IMG/VR virus record: IMGVR_UViG_3300032242_000965
Location: 1-64,000 of that record
Direction: 5' to 3' (one strand)
DNA from: a virus
DNA: 64,000 bases
The stretch's first letter is position 1; the number at the start of each line of letters is the position of its first letter. Below are positions 56,404 through 64,000 of the stretch, one piece after another. A model generated the notes under the pieces. That model made no database searches. It worked only from the letters and a program-made list of their open reading frames with translations, and was not told the origin of the DNA. A program made the translations under genes and the position numbers.

Positions 56404-57519
56404 TTAAAAAGTAATAGTTTGTGAAGAATCGGTTATTGCATGGAACCATCTTTTACTAGCACCGCTTCCACTACTAGTAACTGTGCCACCAGTTAATGCT
56501 CGTGCAGACCATACATATGAGATAATAACTATACCTTGATATCCAGAAGTAGTATCTAGTCCACCATTTTTACTTGAACCGCCACCGCCACCTGAACCAT
56601 AATTTGTAGCATTTTGTCCCGGGCCATTACCGCCACCGCCAGAGCCGCCGGTGCCGCTATATGAACCTCCTCCGCCACCTGCGTAGGTTACACCATCTGT
56701 CCAAGTTAGTCCTGGTCCACCGTTATATCCTGAATTAGGTCCGCCTGCGCCACCACCTCCACCAATGCCTCCACCGCCACCATCATTTCCATATGCAGGT
56801 TGATTGCCAAAATTTCCAGATGTAGGTTTTGGTTGTGTTGAATAGCCGCCGCGTGGGCCACCTGATCCTCTATGACCTGAACTGCCGCCACCAGAGCCTC
56901 CATCACCACCAGCCATATCGTCTGAGCCTCCACCTAAGCCGCCGCCTATTGCAGTATAACCAAATGCAACAGTACTTCCGCCGTTACCCCCGACACCTCC
57001 GGATCCTATAGTAAATGAATATGATCCTCTAGGAAGATTAAAATTCGCATCAATTAAACCACCGGCGCCACCTCCACCGTTTTCCGCATTATTATCACTA
57101 CCTTGACGAGCATGTCCACCGCCACCACCGCCAAGTATTAATACATTTACAGGAAGTGGATTAGGTACACAAGTATTAGAACCATATGTAATATCTGTAT
57201 AGGTACCGTATGTGCCGTCATTTTTTATAGTATATAAATCAGAACCTGAGCAAGTTGCAGCTGGTTGTCCAGTTACCGAACCATATGGTTCGGGGCCTGC
57301 TTTGCCACGTAGTTGACTCATTGAAATATTAGTTCCAGACGGTGAGGCAGCACCACCATTATTAGCTAGTCTTCTGACTAACGGGTCATTAAATGATATA
57401 GGTAATAGAACATTATTAACTGAGTAATTGGTATCCCCATTACTATTTTGAGCGACATTTAATACTCCTCTAACATTGGAAATTGATAACGCTGCTGGGG
57501 AGGCTGTGGTTGTAGTCAT
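56404..57519 (-). CDS. Glycine-rich tail-fibre adhesin (gp38-like)
   Basis: Protein of 371 aa. N-terminal fibre domain (LSISNVRGVLNVAQ, NISMSQLRGKAGP) and then about 200 residues in which Gly runs alternate with loops (GGGGGGHARQG, GGNGPGQNATNYGSG). Gly-rich adhesins such as T2 gp38 bind host receptors by loops on a Gly II sandwich. Start at 57519 is five bases after a late motif. Confidence 0.7.
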   Translation of the reverse strand: MTTTTASPAALSISNVRGVLNVAQNSNGDTNYSVNNVLLPISFNDPLVRRLANNGGAASPSGTNISMSQLRGKAGPEPYGSVTGQPAATCSGSDLYTIKNDGTYGTYTDITYGSNTCVPNPLPVNVLILGGGGGGHARQGSDNNAENGGGGAGGLIDANFNLPRGSYSFTIGSGGVGGNGGSTVAFGYTAIGGGLGGGSDDMAGGDGGSGGGSSGHRGSGGPRGGYSTQPKPTSGNFGNQPAYGNDGGGGGIGGGGGAGGPNSGYNGGPGLTWTDGVTYAGGGGGSYSGTGGSGGGGNGPGQNATNYGSGGGGGSSKNGGLDTTSGYQGIVIISYVWSARALTGGTVTSSGSGASKRWFHAITDSSQTITF

Positions 57520-59461
57520 TCATATATTTATCACAGTAATGCTGGTACAACCATGCCCAGTCATAAGTTAACATGAGTTTTTCTAATCCCCCGTTAACAG
57601 AATCATAGTATTCCATAGCATTTTTTGCACCTAGAATACTCATATTTCCATAATTACCATTACCCACTGTACTCCAACACTCTAGTCTATGCTTGGATTC
57701 CTCATCATTATAGTATTTCAACTTAATACATTCTCTGAAACTAGTTCTCCAGGTATCATATTCGCTTGAATTATATGTGCTAACACCGCTGTTAATTTTT
57801 ACTACTTCAGTGGGACTATCCATAGTATAATCTAATCTCTTGACTTCGGTATTCAATGTAAGTTTACGATTATTTGCTACTATTGCTTGATGTCCATATT
57901 CTAATCCATTGACTGGGTTGGTGCAAGTAAAGATATAGTGACGACTAGATTTCATTCTATTTGGTTGCCAACTAAAGTCAAAGTCATCATTTACTTTTAA
58001 CTTAGCGTTAACTAAAAAGTACCATGGTGTGGTTGATATATTTGCTGCGGCATGTTGGCTTTTAACTCGACCAACAACTCTATCAATTCTATGTATCTTG
58101 TTAGGTAGATTCTTTGTAATCTCTACCAAATGATTATAGTTGTCTTCAGCACAACTCTCCCCATTACTAAAGAATACAATGTCTAATGGTTCTACTTTAG
58201 TAGGGTATCTATGATAAAAAACTTCATGGTAGTCTGATAGTTTATCATATAACTTATAAACCACATCACTGGGTACTATTGCTTCACATTCATTGAGTAT
58301 ATGTAGATATGGTTTGTTTTCAGTATTCGGTAGTATATTTTTATAATCTAATGTAGGTGTACCTACATAAAAATGTACGTACTTACATGAAAACTGATGA
58401 TTTACTACCTCATCAAATATACTATCTATGCATGGTACTTGATTTATAGATAGTTTAGCAACTATATCAGTCATATATTTTGTACCTACACTATCACGTT
58501 GCCTATAGATAATTGTAGGCATACTCTCAGGAGTAAAATATTCATTACCAAATACATATGTATATGGTTCTTCCGTTTCATCGGGGTGCCAACTATAATC
58601 AAAATCATTTACACATTCTACAACTCTAAACTTTTTTGGCATAGGTAAACGTGTTGCGGTTTGTATATCACAATATTTCTTAACAGTGGCATTACGCATA
58701 CTATATATTGGTCCACCTGTCTTTTGCCATTGTGTGCCGAACTCATACATATAAGGTGGTTCAGTATCATCTGGATGCCAACTAAAATCAAAACTATCCA
58801 TGTCAATGCTTTCAGGAATAGTCCATCGTCTTAAACTAGGTAATCGGGTAGCAACTTGAATGTCATTATATTTTATAACTGATGCATCATCAGGTGTATA
58901 TCTTGGTCCACCTGTCTTTTGCCATTGTGTTCCGAACTGATGTATCAGACTAGGCTCATGTGGATGTGGTCTCCAACTATAATCAAAGTCTTCACTAATA
59001 TCATCTGGTATATACCAACGTTCTATTTCAGGCAATAACATTGCCTTGATATCATACATGTATTTCTTTTCTGTTGCACCTTTAACACGATATTGAAATG
59101 AAGGCATGGTATCAACATCATACCATTGATTACCAAATACATAGATAAAGGGTGGCTCGGTATCGTCTGGGTGCCAACTATAGTCAACTGTACAGTTATT
59201 GATTAATGGACGCCAACAACGATTATTAGTATCAGGCAGTCTTCTTGCTATCTGATGGCTTTGATATTTGATACCTTCACTTTCAGGTATAACGAATCTT
59301 GGTCCACCTGTCTTTTGATGTTGTGTTCCAAACTGATGTATATAAGGTCTATCATATGGATCCGGGCGCCAAGTAAAATCAAATTCACTTGTATCTAAAA
59401 AATCAGGGACTTCCCAATATCCTTGCTTGAACAATTCAAGTCTACGACTAACATCTATCAT
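57470..59461 (-). CDS. Repeat protein with glycosyltransferase-like C-terminal region
   Basis: Protein of 663 aa. Five repeats of about 66 aa at residues 25-340, each holding F-D-[FY]-[ST]-W-[HR]-P-[DH]...P-[YF]-[IT]-[YH]-x-F-G; a sixth degenerate copy lies near 495. Residues 345-490 look like a GT-A-like domain (VFFSNGESCAEDNY, STTPWYFLVNAKLKV). The C-terminus (TWRTSFRECIKLKY, WSTVGNGN) is paralogous to the gene at 63284. Likely a sugar transferase with binding repeats, modifying host or phage surface; enzyme activity is inferred. Overlaps carbamoyltransferase by 4 nt. Confidence 0.6.
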   Translation of the reverse strand: MIDVSRRLELFKQGYWEVPDFLDTSEFDFTWRPDPYDRPYIHQFGTQHQKTGGPRFVIPESEGIKYQSHQIARRLPDTNNRCWRPLINNCTVDYSWHPDDTEPPFIYVFGNQWYDVDTMPSFQYRVKGATEKKYMYDIKAMLLPEIERWYIPDDISEDFDYSWRPHPHEPSLIHQFGTQWQKTGGPRYTPDDASVIKYNDIQVATRLPSLRRWTIPESIDMDSFDFSWHPDDTEPPYMYEFGTQWQKTGGPIYSMRNATVKKYCDIQTATRLPMPKKFRVVECVNDFDYSWHPDETEEPYTYVFGNEYFTPESMPTIIYRQRDSVGTKYMTDIVAKLSINQVPCIDSIFDEVVNHQFSCKYVHFYVGTPTLDYKNILPNTENKPYLHILNECEAIVPSDVVYKLYDKLSDYHEVFYHRYPTKVEPLDIVFFSNGESCAEDNYNHLVEITKNLPNKIHRIDRVVGRVKSQHAAANISTTPWYFLVNAKLKVNDDFDFSWQPNRMKSSRHYIFTCTNPVNGLEYGHQAIVANNRKLTLNTEVKRLDYTMDSPTEVVKINSGVSTYNSSEYDTWRTSFRECIKLKYYNDEESKHRLECWSTVGNGNYGNMSILGAKNAMEYYDSVNGGLEKLMLTYDWAWLYQHYCDKYMNDYNHSLPSSVINFQC
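57525..57532 (-). promoter_or_regulatory. Late promoter GATAAATA, predicted leaderless
   Basis: Within the 3' end of the 663-aa gene, five bases before the ATG at 57519. Confidence 0.6.
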
Positions 59462-60936
59462 GTGTGTACTTTAATACCATACATCTTTTCAAAACGTCTT
59501 GCGTCACCTTTGTCGTTGACCATAGGCTCACCACGTATGTTTAAACTTGTATTAAGTAACATAGGACATTCTGTCATTACATACCATTTTTCAAGGAGTT
59601 CTCGTATTCCGCTTCCATCATTAGGGACAGTTTGTACACGACTAGTCCCGTCAACATGAACGATAGCAGGAAATAAGTCAGGATTCCTACAAGTAGCGAC
59701 TGATTGCATATACCTACTGTTATTGAAACCACGAGGCATAACAAAATACTGATTAGCATACTCTTCCAGAATAACTGGCGCAAAGGGTCTGAACTTTTGT
59801 CTGCGTTTAATTTCATTTACTTTCTCCTTAATTTCATTACCTCTAGGGTCTGCTAATAGACTACGATTACCTAATGCTCTAGGACCAAACTCTGCTCTAC
59901 CATTAGCAACACCTACTATGTCGCCTCTAAGCAAACTATCAAGTAATTTATTAACAGGATATTTACCTTTTATATCATATCCTAGAAATGCATCTTTCCA
60001 ATCAAGTTTATAATTGAAGCCTAAGGCAGCAGCACCTAAACTACTACCGGCATCCCCTGGATTAGGCATAATCCAAATATTATCAAAATGTTTACTTAGA
60101 TATTGGTTTGCTACACAATTTAATGCAACACCGCCACCATATACTAAATTTCTACTTTCACCGATTATTCTAGCACGTTGCATTACATTATGAATCAATT
60201 TTTCAACTATATATTGACTACTTGTTGCAATATCAATATTGTCTGCACCTTCTAAAAAATCATCAGACACACCTATGTGTAGATTATGTTTGAATTCTAT
60301 GTCTGTACTAGAAATCAATAATTGGTCATACATATCTATGTATTCAGACATGTCTCCATATGCAGCCATGCCCATTAGAATATATTCTTCTTCATTGGGT
60401 TTTAGTCCCACACGCTTAGTCATTGCACTATAGAATAGTCCTATACTGTTTGGATATCGTTGACTCCATAACTTAGTGTAATTAGGGCCTTTATTAGTAT
60501 AACGTGCATCCCAAATACTAATAGTATCGAACTCACCTATAGCATCAATAATAACTACAGTAGCATCAACAAAACTACTAGTTTGAAATCCTGCTGCCGC
60601 ATGTGTCAAATGATGTCCATGTGTATGTATTTTTCTATTCTCAAACATATTGTGAATATCATTACCTATAATATTCTTGGCAAATAATGTATTGAATCTA
60701 GGTTTCTGTCCTGCACGTAGTTGACGTAGGTATTTTAGTGTTGGGTTTTCATAGTAATGAAGTTCATAGTCATCACTAATATATGACAATGCATCCTCTA
60801 CTAATCGTGGGTGTAGATTCTTATCATTTTTAATCTTGCTGTATCGTTCACTATGCCCGGCAAAAACTATGTTGCCACCACTGATAACACTTATACTAGC
60901 ATCGTGAAAGCCTGCGCTAATTCCTATGTAATCCAT
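59458..60936 (-). CDS. O-carbamoyltransferase (NodU/CmcH/TobZ family)
   Basis: Protein of 492 aa. Kae1-like ATPase N-domain: GISAGFHDASISVI, HHLTHAAAGF (His pair for metal), VVIDAIGEFDTISIW and LVYGGGVALNCVANQ; the C-terminal carbamoyl-transfer domain includes GRAEFGPRALGNRSLLADPR. These enzymes make carbamoyl-adenylate from carbamoyl-phosphate and ATP and transfer the group to a hydroxyl of sugar or antibiotic. Acceptor here unknown; glycan or modified DNA base are both possible. Coupled to the glycosyltransferase-like gene. Confidence 0.92.
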   Translation of the reverse strand: MDYIGISAGFHDASISVISGGNIVFAGHSERYSKIKNDKNLHPRLVEDALSYISDDYELHYYENPTLKYLRQLRAGQKPRFNTLFAKNIIGNDIHNMFENRKIHTHGHHLTHAAAGFQTSSFVDATVVIIDAIGEFDTISIWDARYTNKGPNYTKLWSQRYPNSIGLFYSAMTKRVGLKPNEEEYILMGMAAYGDMSEYIDMYDQLLISSTDIEFKHNLHIGVSDDFLEGADNIDIATSSQYIVEKLIHNVMQRARIIGESRNLVYGGGVALNCVANQYLSKHFDNIWIMPNPGDAGSSLGAAALGFNYKLDWKDAFLGYDIKGKYPVNKLLDSLLRGDIVGVANGRAEFGPRALGNRSLLADPRGNEIKEKVNEIKRRQKFRPFAPVILEEYANQYFVMPRGFNNSRYMQSVATCRNPDLFPAIVHVDGTSRVQTVPNDGSGIRELLEKWYVMTECPMLLNTSLNIRGEPMVNDKGDARRFEKMYGIKVHT

Positions 60937-60937
60937 A

Positions 60938-61039
60938 TCAATATATAAATGGGTCTTTTTTCTTCAACTCTTTGAGTCGTTTACGATACTTATACTCTCT
61001 AAGTATATTCTGATATATTCTCTTAAAAAACTCAATCAT
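60938..61039 (-). CDS. Small basic peptide (33 aa)
   Basis: Frame MIEFFKRIYQNILREYKYR with a Lys-rich tail. The start overlaps the SGNH gene stop as ATGA and the stop lies just before the carbamoyltransferase ATG, so translation coupling supports it. Function unknown. Confidence 0.55.
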   Translation of the reverse strand: MIEFFKRIYQNILREYKYRKRLKELKKKDPFIY

Positions 61040-61869
61040 TTTATTACCTCAAAAAATTTAGTCACTACCGAGTCTTGGTGTAGATTTCCCGGATGCGATA
61101 TTATACCGTTTTTACCGTTCTTATGTTTATTCATATCTCTTGCACGATTCATATGTATAGATTCCGGATATTCAAAATTTTCATAGTACAGTGGGATATC
61201 TGCATAAACTGTAGGATATCTGTCAGTAAATTTACTTTTTTCCATATCCTGACAGGAACTCATTTCAAATAACGGAATATTTGCCAAATCACATATTAGC
61301 TTAATAGTTTTTCGAATGTTATCAAATCTATTGAAAACTTGATGATCCATAACAATAAAATCTTCATATGTTCTTTTCCAATGATTGTTTGTTATAAGGT
61401 TTGGTAACAAAAAACTTACACAGGTATCATCTAACCAGTAGAAATTACGATAGACTGGAGGCCAGTTTATAAAAACTACTTTTGGTTTCTTAGGTGCATT
61501 AGTCATTAAATTTATAAAATTATAATATACAAAATCAACACTACTACCACTTATACTTGCATTAACATAGTCAACATTAGCCTGTTGTGCTATTTTATAA
61601 AAAAATGTATCTGTTACATGTAACCCTATCCCAACTGTAAAACTACAACCGAAAAAAGCATAGTAGTTATCATAGTCAACATCTTCTAACTCTTTCATTC
61701 TATAACCCAATTTGTTAAACTTATATGTTATTGGGTTATTGTAGTAATACCAATCAGATCCATATAACTTCATATTACGATTATATAATTCTTCTGTGTC
61801 AGTCAACGCAAAGGGAATTTCAATCGAAATTAAGTCTATATGAGGTGATTTTAACAAAATATCCATCAC
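61036..61869 (-). CDS. SGNH/GDSL hydrolase-like protein
   Basis: Protein of 277 aa. Block I FFGCSFTVGIGL (catalytic Ser), block II ASISGSSVDFVYYN (Gly), block III with VVFINWPP (N), and C-terminal HPGNLHQDS with His, the layout of SGNH esterases. It could de-acetylate or acetylate glycans. It overlaps the radical SAM gene by 4 nt. Confidence 0.7.
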   Translation of the reverse strand: MMDILLKSPHIDLISIEIPFALTDTEELYNRNMKLYGSDWYYYNNPITYKFNKLGYRMKELEDVDYDNYYAFFGCSFTVGIGLHVTDTFFYKIAQQANVDYVNASISGSSVDFVYYNFINLMTNAPKKPKVVFINWPPVYRNFYWLDDTCVSFLLPNLITNNHWKRTYEDFIVMDHQVFNRFDNIRKTIKLICDLANIPLFEMSSCQDMEKSKFTDRYPTVYADIPLYYENFEYPESIHMNRARDMNKHKNGKNGIISHPGNLHQDSVVTKFFEVIK

Positions 61870-63290
61870 AACCCTTTGAACTCATTATACATAGGAACTA
61901 ATTCAGGATATGTCTCAGTAAAGTTTGTTCCCCTGCGTCTATCATGTTCATCTACAAATGTAACAAAATCTTTACGTTTTGTATTAATGTTAACACTAGG
62001 AGAATTCAATTCTGTTTGTATAATATTATAAATTCTACGCAATTTGTAAATCTCATGTTCATAGAATCCTTTGTACTCTTCTCCGGGTACATTAGTTTCT
62101 TGATTATCTTCCATGAACTTAATTTGTTCTTCTACATAATGTAATAACGATTCTGGTATAATGTAACTTGCTTGATGTTCAGGGTGACGTAGATAAGGCA
62201 TATCTAGCACAATAGGAGTTCTATGATTTTGATATGCAACATGTCTATACTTCAATCTTAGTTGTAGCACATCATTTAGAAATTTAGTATAGCTAGGAAT
62301 GCTTAGTATATTATATGTACTCATTAAACTAATAGCAGCGCCGGGTACTTCATTAATCATGCGTTCAATGTTATGTAGCCATTGATTATAGTTCATTCCA
62401 TAACGTATATACTCAGCCTGTGCTCCATGTGCCTCTGCAGAGGTAAAAATTTGTAAATGCATTACTTTCTTACCCTCTTGTATAATCTTTAGTTTTTCAA
62501 TAAACTTATCATACAGTTCATCCGGCACATTCATATTAGTGTTTACACTAAATGTTAAATTGGGGTTAGGATTCTCAATGATATAGTCAAGTACTTTGAA
62601 TGTGTTTTTACTTAATAAAGGTTCTCCACCTGTAATACGAAACTGTTTTAATTCGTTATACATAGTAGGCCACCAACGCCAAAACGCTTCTACATAAGGA
62701 TTATCTTGATTGTTGGGTATAGGCATTTGTTGATTCTGTTTGAACCAATCTAAGTTATTAAATTTAGTTGTAGTAGGATAAGCGCCATATCGTTCAATTT
62801 CTTCCATCCATTGACTACTGATATTAGGACTACAGTAACTACATTTAAAGTTACACACACTACTGAAACTAACTTCTACATAACTAGGATCAACATTATC
62901 ATCCCAAGGCTTACTAGCAATGTCTTGTATATGACCATGTGCCCAAGTAGTGTCAGCACTTTTATAAGTTCTATCACTATATCTATTACCACTATCTTCT
63001 GCTCTCCAACAATAGTCACATTCGCTAGGACGCACGCCTTCAAGCATTAGTTTACGTTGGCTCTTTTTGAATTCTGTATTATGTAGTGCGGTTGGATTCT
63101 TGCGTAGTTCTTCTAATGGAACTACGTGTGTACCTGGGTGATGACAACTATGTGTATGTCCGTTTTGTAAGTGTAGTGTAACTTGCTTCCATTTAGCTAC
63201 ACAAAAACTAGAACTTACCTTGTTTAACTCAACATAAGTATTTTCTAAATGTTCTGCGTATTCTTCTTCTTTTGTTTTTTTCATTACCAA
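61866..63290 (-). CDS. Twitch-domain radical SAM protein
   Basis: Protein of 474 aa. Radical SAM site SFSSVCNFKCSYC near residue 145, GGEPLL motif RITGGEPLLSKN near 222; N-terminal block with Cys/His clusters (FCVAKWKQ, THSCHHPG, SECDYCWRAE) fits an extra Fe-S cluster or metal site. This family of 'twitch' radical SAM proteins is common in marine phages and their hosts, function unknown. It overlaps the upstream gene by 7 nt. Confidence 0.85.
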   Translation of the reverse strand: MVMKKTKEEEYAEHLENTYVELNKVSSSFCVAKWKQVTLHLQNGHTHSCHHPGTHVVPLEELRKNPTALHNTEFKKSQRKLMLEGVRPSECDYCWRAEDSGNRYSDRTYKSADTTWAHGHIQDIASKPWDDNVDPSYVEVSFSSVCNFKCSYCSPNISSQWMEEIERYGAYPTTTKFNNLDWFKQNQQMPIPNNQDNPYVEAFWRWWPTMYNELKQFRITGGEPLLSKNTFKVLDYIIENPNPNLTFSVNTNMNVPDELYDKFIEKLKIIQEGKKVMHLQIFTSAEAHGAQAEYIRYGMNYNQWLHNIERMINEVPGAAISLMSTYNILSIPSYTKFLNDVLQLRLKYRHVAYQNHRTPIVLDMPYLRHPEHQASYIIPESLLHYVEEQIKFMEDNQETNVPGEEYKGFYEHEIYKLRRIYNIIQTELNSPSVNINTKRKDFVTFVDEHDRRRGTNFTETYPELVPMYNEFKGL

Positions 63291-64000
63291 CCTTCTAATT
63301 TTCTGATTATATCAATCTCTCTCACTAGAGGTCCTTGATTATATCTATCATTGTTATAATTACGTTTAAAGAATTTACTTTGCATTTTGTCAAAGGTGCA
63401 CATTGGTAATCCTAATTTATCACTCAACGGTACACCTATCATAGTCATCTCACGCATAGTATCTTTATCTTTATATTCTTCCCACATCGCTATAAAATTA
63501 TCAAACCATTGCACATTCTTTGCATCCCAATCTGTAAGCATAGTCATATATGTACCTAGTCTTGCACCGTAGATTGCCCAATCACCATTCTCTACATCCA
63601 TACCCACATTATGCCATATAGTTAAATTATTAAGATTGCGACCTGCAACTTTACGTTTAAAATCTTCTATAGATGGCTTTACTCCACCATCTAAGCACAT
63701 CTTTACACCTTCACGGAAGCCAGCACGCCAGGCTTGAAAGGGAGTATAGTTGGGATATGTCGTGCTATAACAATCATTCATACTCCAGTATAAAGTATTT
63801 TTATAATCTAAACAAAAGTCAATAGTACTATCATCACTGCCGTCGCTATTCTCATGTGTACGCATGTTCATTACATACTCTTTAGTCCATGAACTCATGC
63901 CACCATTACCATATACTAATCCATTAATGTTGTTAATTGCCTTCCAACGATACTGTGCTTGTTTGTATATAGGATCTTTGTCAGTAAAATCTAATACAAG
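63284..64000 (-). CDS. Paralogue of the 663-aa glycosyltransferase-like protein, partial
   Basis: The reading frame is open to the right edge of the window (reads DFTDKDPIYKQAQYRWKA before the ATG at 63898), so the ATG is internal and this is the C-terminal part of a longer protein. The block PNYTPFQAWRAGFREGVKM and WHNVGMDVENGDWAIYGAR aligns with TWRTSFRECIKLKY and WSTVGNGN in the protein at 57470. So the two genes share a C-terminal domain. The N-terminal repeats, if present, lie outside. Confidence 0.7.
   Translation of the reverse strand, partial: LVLDFTDKDPIYKQAQYRWKAINNINGLVYGNGGMSSWTKEYVMNMRTHENSDGSDDSTIDFCLDYKNTLYWSMNDCYSTTYPNYTPFQAWRAGFREGVKMCLDGGVKPSIEDFKRKVAGRNLNNLTIWHNVGMDVENGDWAIYGARLGTYMTMLTDWDAKNVQWFDNFIAMWEEYKDKDTMREMTMIGVPLSDKLGLPMCTFDKMQSKFFKRNYNNDRYNQGPLVREIDIIRKLEGW

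Noticed and set aside
56706-57011. Frames in the glycine-rich adhesin, both strands
   Set aside because: GGN codon runs create long open shadows; the adhesin frame alone has fibre-like N-terminus and a promoter.
59577-59816. 79-aa hydrophobic frame inside carbamoyltransferase
   Set aside because: Looks membrane-like, but it is wholly inside a conserved enzyme and lacks an SD.

Overview
This 64 kb window is part of the genome of a large T4-type myovirus (Caudoviricetes). It is AT-rich, and all but two confident protein genes lie on the minus strand. The T4 core set is visible: replicative helicase (gp41-like), primase (gp61-like), UvsX, UvsY-like protein, UvsW, ssDNA-binding protein (gp32-like), large terminase (gp17-like), long tail-fibre genes and T4-type late-promoter motifs (NNTAAATA). 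Several genes point to a Gram-negative, probably proteobacterial and perhaps betaproteobacterial host: a signal-peptide outer-membrane barrel, two spanin-like lipoproteins, PlcP/LpxH- and BPSL0761-type proteins, and a two-piece permuted tmRNA. The host assignment is inference. The major capsid, portal, DNA polymerase gp43 and most tail-tube genes are not in this window.

Layout, by coordinate (transcription mostly right to left). 1-1836: end of a fibre gene, a PD-(D/E)XK nuclease and an IscA/IscU pair. 1838-6615: structural or unknown genes, including a protein with a nucleotidyltransferase-like KxDG motif. 6638-9017: helicase and primase. 9066-11722: a baseplate/fibre protein, a miniature DnaE-like protein coupled to a DEDD exonuclease, and small proteins. 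11723-13363: a tandem array of tiny proteins sharing a C-terminal signature. 13308-22990: recombination and replication block (UvsW, AAA+ ATPase, UvsY, UvsX, gp32). 23153-36639: terminase and a tail-fibre region. 36723-37541 (+): secreted nuclease. 37599-39968: lysis/membrane cassette with holin and spanin candidates. 40221-46987: thymidylate synthase, small proteins, and a MoxR ATPase with a VWA/metallopeptidase partner. 47147-49921: a PlcP-Agt lipid-remodelling operon with an amidotransferase-like gene. 50016-53928: rubredoxin, rubrerythrin, radical SAM enzyme, outer-membrane barrel and fatty-acid desaturase. 53980-54410: permuted tmRNA. 54410-64000: DNA methyltransferase, glycine-rich adhesin, and a cluster of glycosyltransferase-like, carbamoyltransferase, SGNH-hydrolase and radical SAM genes.

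Two promoter systems can be read directly. Early promoters match TTGACA-N17-TATAAT. Some have a 19-40 nt leader with a Shine-Dalgarno (SD) sequence. In six others the predicted +1 is exactly the A of the ATG, which predicts leaderless mRNAs. Late promoters NNTAAATA precede structural, lysis and lipid-remodelling genes, and in several the start codon begins 4-5 nt after the motif, again predicting leaderless transcripts.

The most interesting signals are the PlcP-Agt operon (a possible phage system that strips phosphate from host phospholipids and replaces them with glycolipids), the miniature family-C polymerase-like gene fused by overlap to an exonuclease gene, the permuted two-piece tmRNA with a readable tag, the leaderless promoter architecture, and the mini-protein array. 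All functions are inferred by reading sequence motifs; no database search was run.
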